DNA of 64,000 nucleotides from Prorocentrum cordatum (Eukaryota > Sar > Dinophyceae > Prorocentrales > Prorocentraceae): contig CAUYUJ010002756.1 in assembly GCA_963575745.1 (NCBI GenBank), positions 1-64,000 of the forward strand, written 5' to 3'. The notes beneath the pieces were generated by a model. It ran no database searches and was not told where the DNA came from. It saw nothing but the letters and a program-made list of their open reading frames with translations. This document shows positions 9,540 through 20,355 of this stretch, piece by piece. Position 1 is the first letter of the stretch, and each line of letters opens with the position of its first letter. Made by a program: the position numbers and the translations under genes.

Positions 9540-11034
9540 CGGTGGTCCCGTTCGCGCCCTTGAACAGTCTGGGGTCCGCCGCCAGCGCGTGCTTGCAGGG
9601 CTCCGCCATGACTGGAAGTGACTGGCCTCGTCTCCTCGGGAGTCCCGCAGCTCCGTCGTCCGCGCTGGCCTTGAGGGTCTCGTCACCTTCCTTGCCCCCT
9701 TGAGGGCTGCCGCGTGGCTTCGCCTTGGGCTTAGGGCGGGCGCCGAGCCCAGTAGGCAAGGGCGAAGCCGCCAACGCCACGAACACCTCCGCGATCCTGA
9801 CCTCGCCAGTCTTGGAGCAGTCGCCCTTGAAGTCGCTGAAGCTGAAGTAGCTGTTCTTCGGCCTGTCCGATGGTGGTGCCGCCGATCTCGATGACTTCGG
9901 GCAGCCTGGGTCGCCGTGCCAGTGTCCGATCTGCCCGCAGCTGGCGCACCTCGTAGTCCGCTTCAATTTCTCGATCCTGGCACGCCGCTCACCGTTGTCA
10001 CCGGGAGCACTTCCACCTCTGGCTCGATCCCTCGAGCTCGAACTGCCTTCGCCGCGACCTCCGCCCTTGCGTCCTCGACCTCCCTTACCGCGACCGCCGC
10101 TGCGCGCCTGGAACCTCTGCTTGTTCTGGACGATCGCCGCGAAGCTCTCCGCCGCCTCCGGGTCCATCTCATCGATCTCCTCGAGAGTGGCCTCCTCCTC
10201 GCCCAGATAGACCTCTTCTTCCAGGGGCTGGTCGTCGTAGGAGTTGTCGAGCTGGTGGTCGTTGTCGTCGTAGTGCTCGTGCTCGTCGTCACGCTCGGCC
10301 TGCCACGCCTGCCGCTGCCTGTACTGGCCCTGCTGGAACCTCTGCGGCTTCGGGTCCGAGCGGTGCGCTTCCTGCTTGCCATCCTTCCGGTAGTTCCGCT
10401 CCCGCTCGTGGATACCCGAGTGCTGCATGCGCAGCGCCTTGGCGAACGCCTCCTTGTCGTACTTATTGCCCGCGCTGCTGATGATGCTGGCGTGGTCCGA
10501 CTTGTCGAGCCCGCTGAACTTCAGCAGCAGGTAGGCCTGGAGGTCGTCCGAGATGCTGGTCTCCTGCGAGACCTTCTTGAGATCGTCGAACGCCTTGGTC
10601 CGCCTCGTAATGTACTCCTGCATGCTCTCGCCAGAGCCTCTCCACACGGACTTGTCGTAAAGCGCACCGTCGAAGAGCTCTGCCGCGCGAACAGGTCTCT
10701 CCTTCAAGACCGACTCGCCGAGCACCCGCAGTAGCATCTCCAGGCCCACGGTGGTCGCCCTCTTGCGAGTGATCGTGCCGCCGCCCTTGCCACCGCTCTC
10801 GAGGGTCTCCTCCTCGTACGTGAGCAAGTCTTCGTGCTTCAGCGACCTCACGGCGTCGTAGGCCGTGCCCGAGAGACCATTCCTGAGGTTGACTGGCGTC
10901 GCGATCTGCTTTTCGTCGCCCATGCGACCGTAGAAGGCATCTTTCGCCCGCTCCTGATACTCCTCGAACAGCGCTGGGTCGCCGTCGTAGAGCGGGATGT
11001 CCTTCTCGAAGGTGAGGCGCGAAGCTCGCGCCAT
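9540..11034 (-). CDS. Copia gag (capsid/nucleocapsid) region
   Basis: Starts at the Met at 11034 (MARASRLTFEKDIPLYDGDP), chosen because gag homology begins there; the frame is open back to the LTR edge. Features in order: helical capsid-like core (ALFEEYQERAKDAFYGRMGDE to about 10460), an acidic and Gln/Arg-rich middle, a basic Gly/Arg stretch near 10000-10100, and a zinc knuckle CASCGQIGHWHGDPGC near 9905-9952 (Cys-x2-Cys-x4-His...Cys). Gag forms the particle that packages element RNA. The frame differs from pol by a shift near 9540. Confidence 0.85.
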
Positions 11035-11312
11035 GACACCTCTTGGAGTTGCAGTGGTGCTGCTCGTAGTGCTGCTCGTGGTGCTGCTGGTCGCCAGGGC
11101 AGCAACGATCGAGCTCGTGATGATGGCGAACGCGATGCTGCAGCGTCGCCGGTGCCAGACCCCGCCCTGGTGGTCCAGCTTGTGCAGGTCCGCCACAACC
11201 TGCGCCGTGGTGCCGAGCCCGCTCCCTGCGGGCCTGGCCAGCAGCCCCAGCCACGGGGCGCGCCAAGCAGTCCCCCGCGAGCCGCGGAGGCGGGAGCAGA
11301 CCGTGGCGAACC

Positions 11313-11330
11313 AGTCCGCTCCGCTTACCA
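11313..11330 (-). other. Candidate primer-binding site
   Basis: Immediately inside the 5' LTR, element-sense sequence begins TGGTAAGCGGAGCGG. TGGTA complements the 3' end of initiator tRNA-Met, the usual copia primer. The later bases do not match precisely, so the tRNA is not certain. Confidence 0.45.
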
Positions 11331-11479
11331 TCAACTGACGGCTGCCGCCGTCGAGAGAAAGCTGAAAGTCTTTTCTGCCCGAAACTCAAGAGCTCTGAAA
11401 CCGAAACGGTTGCGGTCGAATCGGCGTCGGCGTGAGAGGGGCAGCTCGGGGGGCCAGGGGGACAGTGTCCATTTCAACA
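11331..11479 (-). repeat. 5' LTR of the copia element (149 bp)
   Basis: Identical copy of 3292-3440. Element transcription would start here on the minus strand. It is short for a copia LTR. TCCCC at 11480-11484 is the second half of the target duplication. Confidence 0.95.
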
Positions 11480-11524
11480 TCCCCTGTAGAGGGACAGGTC
11501 CGACTTAAGATTATTGGTTTCTCT

Positions 11525-12200
11525 CTTCCCTCCTCGCGAGGCAGGGAGGGAAGGGGGCCCTGGATTTGAGGCGACGCAGGCTTGCGTTGCACGCAGGTCT
11601 GCGCTCGCTGCAGGCACAGTTGAGGCGAGCGCATGTTACGCGCTTGGCGGCACCCTTTCTGGACGGCCGATCCAGTCTGTAGTATGCTTTCAGTGGACCT
11701 GACATTTGGTTGTTCTGCTGATTGGGTGTTGGCTGTCTCACTCGACGGGGCCATTGGATGGCTGCTTTACTTGCGGGGGTGAGGATATCTTTGTTCCTGG
11801 CAGCTTTCGCAGCCGAGGGCACCGACATCCCAGTTGCAGTTTTGCCCAGGAGCTGGTGTTGCGCCAGGGGGGGCATGCCAGCTTGGTATGGCGAAGGCCT
11901 TACGGCCGGCGCCGCCGACCCTGAAGGAGGAGGAGGAGGAGGAGGAGGAGGAGGACGACGACGACGACGTCGACGGCGCAGCCGCCAGCTGAATATTCTT
12001 CAGTGGCAATTTCGTCTTCTCTCTCCCGCCCGTGCCCCACGCAACGCGACAGCGTCGCCGAGCGGCGCCCGCATGGGCCCCGACGCTCCCTGGACCGGCA
12101 GGCCGGACTGATGGGGCCACGGTCCCCGCCGCCGCTCTCCCGAGGAGGCGCGCTCCTGCCGGTGAAGAGGCGAACCAGGAGATCCAGCCGCGAACCGGGA
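11525..12200. other. No supported gene; short (GGA)n and (GAC)n tract
   Basis: Mixed sequence with a (GGA)n/(CGA)n tract at 11923-11975. Several overlapping frames are open but none shows a recognisable domain or codon periodicity. Confidence 0.5.
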
Positions 12201-12208
12201 AATTCGGC

Positions 12209-12345
12209 AGAGGCCAGGCGTGTCCCTCTACATGTTCAAAAATTGTTTCAAATAGCCTTGGGCCATTTTTCTAGTGTTTTCGAATCTTTGTTTGAACATG
12301 TTTATTTTTCGTTTAAAACCTTCATGGAGGACGTGCCCGACCTAA
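12209..12345. mobile_element. MITE family M1, decayed copy
   Basis: The left end retains GCGTGTCCCTCTACA and the right end GGACGTGCCCGACCTAA, with an AT-rich core. The flanks AATTCGGC (12201-12208) and AACTCGGC (12346-12353) match 7 of 8, supporting a genuine insertion despite sequence decay. Confidence 0.75.
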
Positions 12346-12885
12346 AACTCGGCCCCGGACGGGGAAATTGTTTCTTGTCGAACTGGAAATTGTCCTGGGC
12401 CAGCGGGGAAATTCTTTACGGGGTCTCCCCGGCTCAGCGAGGAGATTGTCTTGGCCGACGGAGGGTCATTTCTTTCGAAGCTGGTTCTTCGTGAGAGGAG
12501 AGAAAAAGAGAAAGAAAGAGGGAGAAAGACAAGTAAATATACATATACGACCACCCTGAGGGTGATAAGGAGGTTCGGGGGGGGCAGCACTGGGCAAAAG
12601 TGGTGATTGTTGTTCTGACGATGCCTGTGGGGCGGAGTCTAGTGAGTAGTATGATTGTGCACGCGAGCGTGATGTGATGTGGCGATGTTGGCGACGCGCA
12701 CTCGACATTGTCGTGAAGCGCTGTCCCCGCGTGCGCTTATCAATCGCGCGAACCTCACTTCAGCGCTAGTCGTCGTGCTCGAACGTGCGTGCTGCGGTGC
12801 CACAGTGACTGCTCGCGGCGCCACCCGATGCTGCCTTGGTTGCAGGTCCGGCGCTCGAGGCACGAGCAAAGCTTGGTGCCACCGG

Positions 12886-13036
12886 CCGCCAGAGGAGAAA
12901 CATTTGGTCCGGCCGCGGCCCAGCCACAGGAGGATTTTGGGACACCAGCGGGACACCGGCGGGACACCGCGGGCCACCGGCCGCCGGAGGAGAAACATTT
13001 GGTCCGGCCGCGGCCCAGCCACAGGAGGATTTCCTC
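12886..13036. repeat. About 90-bp direct repeat, two copies
   Basis: The block from CACCGGCCGCCAGAGGAG to the end of GGCCCAGCCACAGGAGG recurs about 90 bp later with few changes. Between the copies GCGGGACACC is itself repeated three times. Confidence 0.8.
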
Positions 13037-13540
13037 TCGCCCGCCCACGCAGCTTCGCCTCGCCCGCACGCACGCACGGCACGCAAAACACGAACCCGAA
13101 AGCGAAATCGATTTCCTGGTAGGGGGGGTCTCCGTTTCACGTCGGACTCACCCCTCAACCTCCGATGGTTCGGGGGGCGTTCGCGGGAGAGCAGTCGCAG
13201 CCTCATTGGCGAGAGCGCCCTGTTGACATACACTGCTTGTGTTCCATTCCTTGATGTCGCCGCTCCGTAGTTGCATTCGGGCTCGAGTTCCTCAGTCTCG
13301 ATGTTGCGCAGACGATGCAATCAATCAAACCCAATTCGACTCCGAGACTGCCTGGCCATGCGTAGCTAGTCCGCCGCTAGGTCGTCCCGCTTGGACCCCC
13401 GGGTGAGCGTTGACACACGTGTTGAAGGTGCCGTGGTGGTCGATGCGACCGCGGCGCGCAAAGGAGCTGGCCCTTCTGTGGCGGTGCTCACGGTACCTGC
13501 CGCAACATCTGTTCGAGTGGGGATCTTCTGGTTTTTTTGG

Positions 13541-14085
13541 AGGACCTCGTGGAGGCCTCTTGAGCCGTCTTGGCGGCCTCCTGGACCGTCTTGGGCCATC
13601 AGGGGGCCATCTCAGACCGCTTTGGGTGCAGATTGGGCCTTTTTCGAACCATCTTGTGGCCACCCTGGGCATCTGGCCGTCTTGGAGGCTGTCTTGGGCA
13701 TTTGGGGGGCCTCGAGGGCCGCCTGTGGGCCCGCTTGAGCCCGTTTTGGTTGTTTTTCGGGCCGTCATGGGGCCATCTTGGAGGTCTCTAGGGCGATGTT
13801 TGGCGATCCCGGGGGCCTCTTGGGCCGTCCTGGGCCGTCGGAAGCCAGACAAGAGCGAACGCCAAAATCGTCCAAGCGCCGAGGGAAATCGCTGCTTTTG
13901 GTTTACTGTGAGCTTCCAGAAGGACCTCTTGGAGGCTCTGGGGCCATCTTGGGGCATCCTGAAGCCATGTTGGGCCTTTTGTTGGAGACATCTCTAGGTG
14001 ATCTTGGGGCATGTTGGCAATGTATAGAAAACCATATTTTGCTACCTTGGCCGTTTTGGACAATATTGGGCCATTTCGGCCGTCC
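13541..14085 (+). repeat. Dispersed repeat family B (CTTGGGCCGTCTTGG-rich)
   Basis: Degenerate 10-12 bp units such as GGCCGTCTTGGAGGCC, with a conserved island GTCGGAAGCC at 13837 that also occurs at 34678 and 48653. Arrays of the same family lie at 14.7-15.2, 32.0-32.4, 33.0-33.3, 34.3-34.9, 38.5-39.1 (reverse), 48.4-49.4 and 59.7-60.0 kb. The open frames they create (PRRPK-type or LGGLLG-type) are spurious. Confidence 0.8.
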
Positions 14086-14093
14086 GGAGGCGA

Positions 14094-14262
14094 TTAATCA
14101 GGAGGGAAAAAAATCACAGACACAATTAATCGTCGACCCCCCAGAAAATATAGGAAAATATGGGAAGTGGTGGGGGAGACAAAAACATAGAAAATATGGG
14201 AAAATATGGGGCATATTTTTATTTGTGTGTATTTATTTGTGTGTCCTGGGGCCCCTTCAATT
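14094..14262 (+). repeat. AT-rich dispersed repeat R3
   Basis: About 165 bp starting AATCAGGAGGGAAAAAAA and ending ATTTATTTGTGTGTCCTGGG, with GAAAATATGGGAA inside. Two more copies lie at 50053-50213 and 50435-50603. It carries no open frame and looks like a non-autonomous element. Confidence 0.85.
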
Positions 14263-14461
14263 AAGGCAACGAGGCCCAGATGTTCGGCGGCGTCCGGGTG
14301 GCCAGCGGGATCGGCCGAGGGCCCGTTGTTGGGAGCTTTCGAAAAGCACAAGTAGCTACGGAGCATGTATTTGGCACGCCGTGCACCCCTGTGGCAAGCC
14401 ACCGAGGGCGGCCGATTTGTTGGTTTCTGGCTTAGTGGGCCCTGGAAACGACAGGGCGTTT

Positions 14462-14640
14462 TTTTTTAACGGTTTCGTTTTGCTGTTTTTGTTGCCGGTT
14501 CCGACGCCGTTTTTTTACCGGTTCCGTCGCCGTTTTTTGACCGGTTCCGGCTCAGGTTCCAATCCTGGAGCCGTTTTTTTGCCGTTTCCGGTCGCCGTTT
14601 TTTTGCCGTTTCCATTTTCAAGGTACATTTTTTTGGAAAC
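14462..14640. repeat. CCGGTTCCG / CCGTTTTTT short tandem repeat
   Basis: About seven imperfect 20-25 bp units alternating CCGGTTCCG and CGCCGTTTTTTT. Confidence 0.7.
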
Positions 14641-14704
14641 GGTGAAAAAACGGCCCTGCCGTTTCCGGGGCCCACAGAGGTTTTTGGCCCACCCCGCCAC
14701 TGCT

Positions 14705-15240
14705 AATGAATGCCTGTGGGGATCTCCTGCGAGGCCTCGTCGGAAGCCTGTTGGAGGCGGTTTTGGGGCGTCTTGGAGCCTTTCGGAACCCCTTGTGGTT
14801 TCTTCGGGCCTCTTCTCGACCTTTTCAGGGCCTCCCAGTGTTTTTGGGGGGCCTCTTGGGGGCCTGCTGCGGGCGGAGGAGTCGAAACGTCAGTTCGAGT
14901 TCCCCCTCGTGGGCCCCTCCTGGGTCCGTCTTGATGGCCTTTCGGTTGGTCTTGAAGCCCCCTTGGGCCGCCTTGTGGCCTCAAAGGCTTTAGGGGGCAA
15001 TTTTGTTGTGTGGTGGTCTTGGGAACTTTTGGGTTGTGTTGGGGCGTTGGAAGCCCAAAAATGTAAGACAGCGGCAATCTGGAACAACAGAAATCAATGA
15101 TGTATGTCTCTTGGGGCCCTCTTGTCTGCCCTCTTGGAGCCCTCTTGGGCGTCTCGTGGGCCGTCTTCGGAGTCTTGGAGGGCCACTGGGCCGTCTCCAG
15201 GCCCTCTTTGAGCCGTCTCAGCGGCCCTTCGTGCCCTGTT
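14705..15240 (+). repeat. Dispersed repeat family B
   Basis: Units such as CTTGGAGCCCTCTTGGG and CCTCTTGGGGGCCTGC. A variant conserved island GTTGGAAGCCC lies near 15051. No gene. Confidence 0.75.
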
Positions 15241-15424
15241 GGCCTGTTTGGGGTAGGGCTGCCGGCTCTGGACAATGCGCGCGAGAGCACGGGGGAAGCT
15301 CCAGGAGCGCCCGGAACTCGGGGCTGCGGGCCTGCAGAGCAATGCTAAAGCCAGGGGACCCGAGGGGATTGGAGGACGCTCCACTGCATGCCTCGGGGCA
15401 CGGTGGCGGCTTAAGCGCAGAGGA

Positions 15425-15600
15425 AGGTTCGAGGAGAGCCCAACTTTGAAAAAGAGCCGCCCTCCACCCTTGTGAGTGTGGGTAGATTTGAAGACCAATG
15501 CGCGCAGCGCTCAAGCGAGGTTCACACTTTGAAGACCCATCCTTGCGCGCTTGTTAGGAGTTCCAAGATGACTGTGCGAGGTGCTTAGGCGAGCGGCACC
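15425..15600. repeat. 83-bp satellite fragments
   Basis: Two decayed units containing TGCGCGCAGCGCTCAAGCGAG and CTTTGAAGACCC-like blocks, related to the tandem array at 45905-46320 and to 31285-31930. Confidence 0.55.
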
Positions 15601-15689
15601 TGTTGACAACGAGCTTCGGGGATATGAATGGTGGGGACATGCTGCCCGACCGATTTGTCTGATGATGCGACGGTAAGGAGTTTTTGTCG

Positions 15690-15931
15690 GGGAGTGGGAT
15701 AGAAAAGGACGAGGAGGAAGAGGAGGAGGAGGGGCAGGAAGAGTAGGAACGGGAGGACTGTATTGTGAGGGGAATGGAGGACGGAGGAAGTACGAGAAAA
15801 AAAGGGGGAGGAGGAAGGAGGAGGGAGGAGGAGAAAGGACGAGGATGGAGGATGGAGGCAGGAGGGAGGAGGGAGGGGGGAGGAGGGAGGAGGGGATTAG
15901 AGGAGGAGGCCTCTGGCATCGTCGTCGTCGC

Positions 15932-15988
<57 letters not shown>

Positions 15989-15999
15989 GTCGTCGCCGA

Positions 16000-16036
<37 letters not shown>

Positions 16037-16290
16037 GCCGTCGTCGTAGTCGTCGTCGTCGTCGTCCTTTGGCAGCCCCCGAGCCGGGAGGGCGGGCCGC
16101 GGGCAGGCCTCGCGGCCCGCGCCCGGCGGCCAGACCCCCGCGTTGTTGGCCGCGGCCGCGCAGCCGCCAGCGGCGGCGTGCGGCGGGGCGCTGCGCGACG
16201 GCGGGGGGGGGCGGAGGCGGCGATAGGAGCGAATACCTCCTCCTCCTCCTCCTCCTCCTCCTCCTCCTCCCACTCCTCCCTCCTCCCTCC
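15690..16290. repeat. GGA-rich, (GTC)n and (CTC)n microsatellite block
   Basis: GGA-rich at 15700-15905, (GTC)n with interruptions at 15918-16068, a GC-rich unique stretch at 16070-16225, then (CTC)n at 16228-16290. Poly-Asp, poly-Arg and poly-Ser frames here are artefacts. Confidence 0.85.
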
Positions 16291-16647
16291 TCCCTCCCGT
16301 CCATGGGCATTCCCCCGACTACTGACGCCAGCTTTCAACCGTGGTCAGTCTTGCTTGATGCTGCCGCTTGTGCGGCGGGGAGCTGCGTGACGGCGGGGGG
16401 GGGGTCGGAGGCGGCGATAGGAGCGAATTTCGCAGGCCTAGAGGTTGACACCAACACCAAGATCGGCGGTGTGCCTCCACCGAGGGAAGGCGATTCCGAT
16501 CTCGGCGATGGTGGTAATATTCTGGCTTCCAAGGTGGCCGAAAATGTTACCACCAACGCCGAAATCTAGGATCATCTTCCCCATGTGGAGGCAGCCCCCT
16601 GTGCTGGTGTCGGTGCCAATTTCCAGGCCTCCAAGAATAGAGCCCGG

Positions 16648-16770
16648 GTGCGCCGATGGTCCATGCCTTCGGCGAGGCTCTTGATGGCTCTTGGGCGAAC
16701 ATGTGTAATGCTCGCCCCTGGGCTATGCGCCCCTATCGTCGCCACCGAAGGGGGGGTTGGGGCGCGGGAG
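16648..16770 (+). repeat. Dispersed repeat R1
   Basis: Plus-strand copy of the 553-680 repeat, with GGTCCATGCCTTCGGCGAGG and CCCCTATCGTCGCCACC. Confidence 0.65.
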
Positions 16771-16799
16771 GGTCTCTGAAGGGCATCACTGGCGTCCCT

Positions 16800-17125
16800 C
16801 TCGCATCCTCCTCCTCCACATCCTCCCTCCTCCTTTCTCCTCCTCTCTCCTCCGTCTCCCTCCTCCTTCCTCCTCTCTCCTTTCCTGACGTTCCCTTCTC
16901 CTCCTCCTCCTCCTCCTCCTCCTCCTTCTCATCCTCTTCATATGTTATCTCTCTCTCTCTCTCTCTTTCTCTTTTTTTGTTCTCTCTCTCTCTCTCTATC
17001 TCCCCTCCTCACTCACTCCTCCTCTCCACGTCCCCTCCTCCTCCTCCTCCTCCTCCTCCTCTTCCTCCCCTTCCTCCTCCTCCTCCTCCTCCTCCTCCTC
17101 CTCATCCTCCTCCTCCTCCTGTACA
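16800..17125. repeat. (CTC)n and (CT)n pyrimidine tract
   Basis: Nearly pure plus-strand pyrimidine for more than 300 bp, with (CT)n at 16945-17000 and (CTC)n at 17034-17119. 17130-18220 holds no gene I can support. Confidence 0.85.
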
Positions 17126-18224
17126 TGTATCCTGTCGGCAATGGTGTTGTCCGAACGCTGCCGCTTCCCCCACGGAGGCCCAGTCGGGCCCCCCTGGGGG
17201 AGTAGATGAAAAGACAACATTTGGGGCCGAGGCCCCGCAGACAGGAGGAAGGGAGAAGAGGGAGGACCATCAAACATCATACCATCGCATTCGATTGTAA
17301 CGAAGAGATGAGAAAGATGTAACGAGGCTGAACATGTTGCTGCAGCAGCCGCAGACGTGGGCCCTGGGGCCGATGCCTGGGGCCGATGTGCAGGTCCCCC
17401 CTCATTCGGGTCGCGTGGCCCTCTTGGGCCACCGCCCTAGAGGGTGCCTGGGGCCCCCCTCATAGAGGTGCCCTGGTTGATCAGAGGTGTGCCCCCATGG
17501 ATGTGGATACTCCGTCGTGCCGCATCTCTCCCTCTCAATCTTCTTTCCTCCGTCTGCCCTTCTTCCTCTTCCCTCCTGCCCCATCCCATAATCCGCACTC
17601 GTTGTCGTATTTCCCTCCGACGTCTATTCGTGAGTCTCGCACCTGCGTCTGATATTGTCCTTCATCTACTGTTCCACCGATCCTTCTGCGTTCTAGAACA
17701 GAGTCGCAAACGTAAAGGGTTAGTACCATTGATCCCTCTCGGTGCCCGCTGGGCTTTCTCAATTGATGTGCGCCCCTCGGCGCTTGCACCTTTTTTTGTT
17801 GTGTCCAGGGCGACCTTGGGTGCCAGACTGCGTTGTTGTCCCTGGTCCACAGCAACGGCTCCCTCGTGAGTCTTCCTCCGGTTTTATATCAAGAAGTTGC
17901 TGCAAGCTTGATCTCCGAAGCTAGGGAGTTGACACATTCTTATATTTCGGATGCTCAGATCGGTGATGCTGCCGCGCAAGTTTCCCTCTCATCGCCCTCT
18001 TCTCTCCGTTTCGTCCCCTTCCTCATCTTCCTCTCATCCATCCCATTGTCCTCCTGTCTCTCCTCCCCCTCCTTCCCTCCCTCCCTCCCTCGTCCCTCCT
18101 CTCTGCTCCTCTTCGTTCAGAGGCTCTTTGGACTCGTAGTCACGAGAACGACGACCTATGAGCCACGTATTTAGGCTTTGACTCCCCTGAGGCCTCCTTG
18201 CTCCTTTTGGGGGACGTCTCGGGG

Positions 18225-19160
18225 GGGGGGGCAGGATTCCCAGGACCCTAGGCGTGTCGGCGTTTGCATCGCTTCCAGGCCTGATCTTTCGACGGGGCCG
18301 AGGTTTTTGTACGGCCCGCTCCCTGGTCAGCACCAGTCTGTTCCTAGGGGCGGGTTGTATTGCTTGCCTTGTGAATTGAAATTCTCCAGAGGACCTTTGG
18401 CCTTTGTCATTGACAATAAAGAAGTTTGTAGGGGGGTTCTGGGCCAAACTCTTTGAAGCCCCGCGAGGCCCCAGTGCTGACTTGTGGAGGAGAATTGGGG
18501 ATGTCATTCAGGCGACGGATCGTCATCCTGGTGACACTGCTGTGCTCAAAGTCCCTTCTACATCGACGCCGTCCAGGCCCGTAGTCAGAATGTTCCATGT
18601 CATTTAGTTGCGGGGAATGCGTTTGTCGACTCGTTAGTTCGGGTGGCCGTTCAGCTCTTTGCTGTCAATCCGTATGGATTTACCAGGCTTTTGCAAGCGG
18701 AGGCTGAGGTTCGGCTCATTCGTGAAATATTGCTTCGTGCTACGCTCGAGTCTATCAAGGGTGAGGGGAAAAAGGTTCGGTGCCCTGCTGCTGCTGCTGC
18801 TGCTGCCATTCCTGCCACCCCCCGCCTCCTGCGGCTGTGGCCCTTTTTAACCTCAGGCACGTCCTCATGGACTGTGGTAAACGCTGCTCTAGATGTCATG
18901 GCTCTGCTGCAGATGCTGGCAAAGATGAATGGTTGACGTCTGAGTGTTTTGAGCTCGAGAGGATTTCTGTGACAACGTTCAGTGTGCCTCGGGGTCGGAC
19001 GTTGTACCTTGCTGGGGGGAGGGCCATAGTCCCCATAATATGGTTTGCCACGAAGGTCTGTCTCTCAGGTTTTGTGGACAGCGCGGGTGCCATAGCCAGC
19101 CTCAGCTCCGCGGCTTGGCAGGAGTCTGCTGTACCAGGTACGATCCGCCCAGAACTCTCA
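18225..19160 (+). pseudogene. Decayed LINE: RNase H domain and C-terminal zinc motifs in several frames
   Basis: RNase H-like text is readable only by changing frame. The first frame gives RRVGVCIAS, YGPLPGQHQSVPRG and GPLAFVIDNKEV (to about 18440). A second gives GGFWAKLFEAPRGPSADLWRRIGD (to about 18560). A third gives GNAFVDSL and LLQAEAEVRLIREILLRATLES (18600-18780). A fourth gives DCGKRCSRCHGSAADAGKDEWLTSEC (to about 18955), and a last Cys motif follows near 19060. The D/E/D-type residues (TFVIDN, ADSLA-like) and the C-terminal Cys motifs match non-LTR retrotransposon C termini. At least three frameshifts make it non-functional. No reverse transcriptase is visible upstream. Confidence 0.7.
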
Positions 19161-19314
19161 CCAGGGACGTGGAGAGGTTATCCCGACCCCATTTCTCGTG
19201 GACTGTGGCTCAAGGTTCTCAGCAAGGCTGCGAAGGCGGCTCGTGGTCATTCTTTTATATAGACTCGCCTTGCGAGTGGTCTCACCTCACCTCATCCTCC
19301 TTGCTCCTCTTCCC

Positions 19315-19560
19315 CTTCTTTCCTCCTCTTCCTCCTCCTCCTCCTCCTCCTCCTCCTCCATCTCCTCCTCCTCCTCCTCCTCCTCCTCCTCCTCCTCCTC
19401 CTCCTCCTCCTCCTCCCCTCCGCCTCCTCCGCCTCCTCCTCCTCCTCCTCCCCCTCCTCCTCTATCTCCTCCTCCATCTCCTCCTCATTCTCCTCCCCCT
19501 CCTCCTCCTCTCCTCCTCCTCCTCCTCCTCCTCCTCCTCCTCCATCTCCTCCTCCTGCCT
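19315..19560. repeat. (CTC)n microsatellite, about 245 bp
   Basis: Almost uninterrupted TCC/CTC triplets on the plus strand. Open frames here are homopolymeric. Confidence 0.95.
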
Positions 19561-19934
19561 CCTCCTTCCCCTTCCCTCCTGGCGGCGTCTTCCCTCTCCC
19601 CTGCCCCCCGCCCTCCCCGCGACGGGGTGAAAGTCCCCGCCGCTCATGCCTCGGGTTGGCAGCGCGCGGGAGGCCGGACACTCTGCGCCCCGCGTGGCGC
19701 CGGCAGGCAGCCAGCTCGGGCCCGGGGGGCCGCGATAGGGGCGAGTAGCCCATGAGGGGAGCAATCCATGTACACACTGCTCATTTCTACTTCTTCGAAG
19801 GTTCTTTGATTTTTTGGGGGGGCCCAGATCCTGTCATCTCTGATTGCTCTATCCTGGGCCTCTTCCTGGCCACTAGGGGGGCCAGGAGCAAGTAGAAACG
19901 AGCGCAATTAGAAATCAGCACGATTAGAACTGAA

Positions 19935-20022
19935 CGACGTGCACATGTCTTCGGCGAGGCTCCCCGGCGGGACACGTGTAATGCCCGCCCCTGGGCTCTT
20001 CGCCCTCGCCGTCGCCGCCGAT
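19935..20022 (+). repeat. Dispersed repeat R1, short copy
   Basis: Contains CTTCGGCGAGGCTC, then TGTAATGCCCGCCCCTGGGC, parallel to 16665-16740. An inverted fragment (GATAGGGGCGAGTAGCCCA) lies at 19735-19754. Confidence 0.5.
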
Positions 20023-20249
20023 TGACCGCCACGATTCGGCCTCGGCGGCTTGGTTCCGCTCTGTCGCAGCATTCTCGGCCGATGCGGGGGTACGCGGAAC
20101 CCCTTCCCGTCTCAGGTCGGTGCCCCGTTTCCCATTTCCAGCGGCCGCCGCCTTGGGCGTCCTCTGCGCCCTCCCGACGCACCCTGCGACGATGGGCCCC
20201 CCCGCGACGATGCGGGCGAGCGAGCGGCCTCCGGCGGGGAGGCCGCCGC

Positions 20250-20355
20250 GGCTTCTTCGCGTCCAAGTGGCAGAAGAGGCTGGGGCACCTGCTGGAGGGC
20301 CGGCGTAGGCCAGCGGTGCCCGAGATTCCCGAGAAGGAGCGGGCGAGCAGAGGGC
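20250..20355 (+). CDS. Exon-like fragment of unknown function
   Basis: In one plus-strand frame this stretch reads GFFASKWQKRLGHLLEG and then RPAVPEIPEKER, with almost every codon ending in G or C, unlike the neighbouring frames. It stops against a TCC tract at 20355. I do not recognise the family. It could be one exon of a split gene, or chance. Confidence 0.25.

Larger units (their letters stand above)
3157..11508. mobile_element. Palindromic DNA transposon (MITE family M1), interrupted by the copia element
   Basis: The left part, 3157-3291, starts TTAAGTCGGGC. The right part, 11480-11508, ends GTCCGACTTAA. Removing the copia element and one copy of its target duplication leaves a 159-bp element like five others in the window. 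The outer 8 bp match 7 of 8: AATTATTG at 3149-3156 and GATTATTG at 11509-11516. The TTAA belongs to the inverted terminus and is not the duplicated target. Confidence 0.85.

Noticed and set aside
14706-15100. LGGLLG/GRLGAF-type proteins predicted from the plus strand
   Set aside because: The same text appears wherever family B repeats occur, so it reflects repeat sequence and not a protein family.
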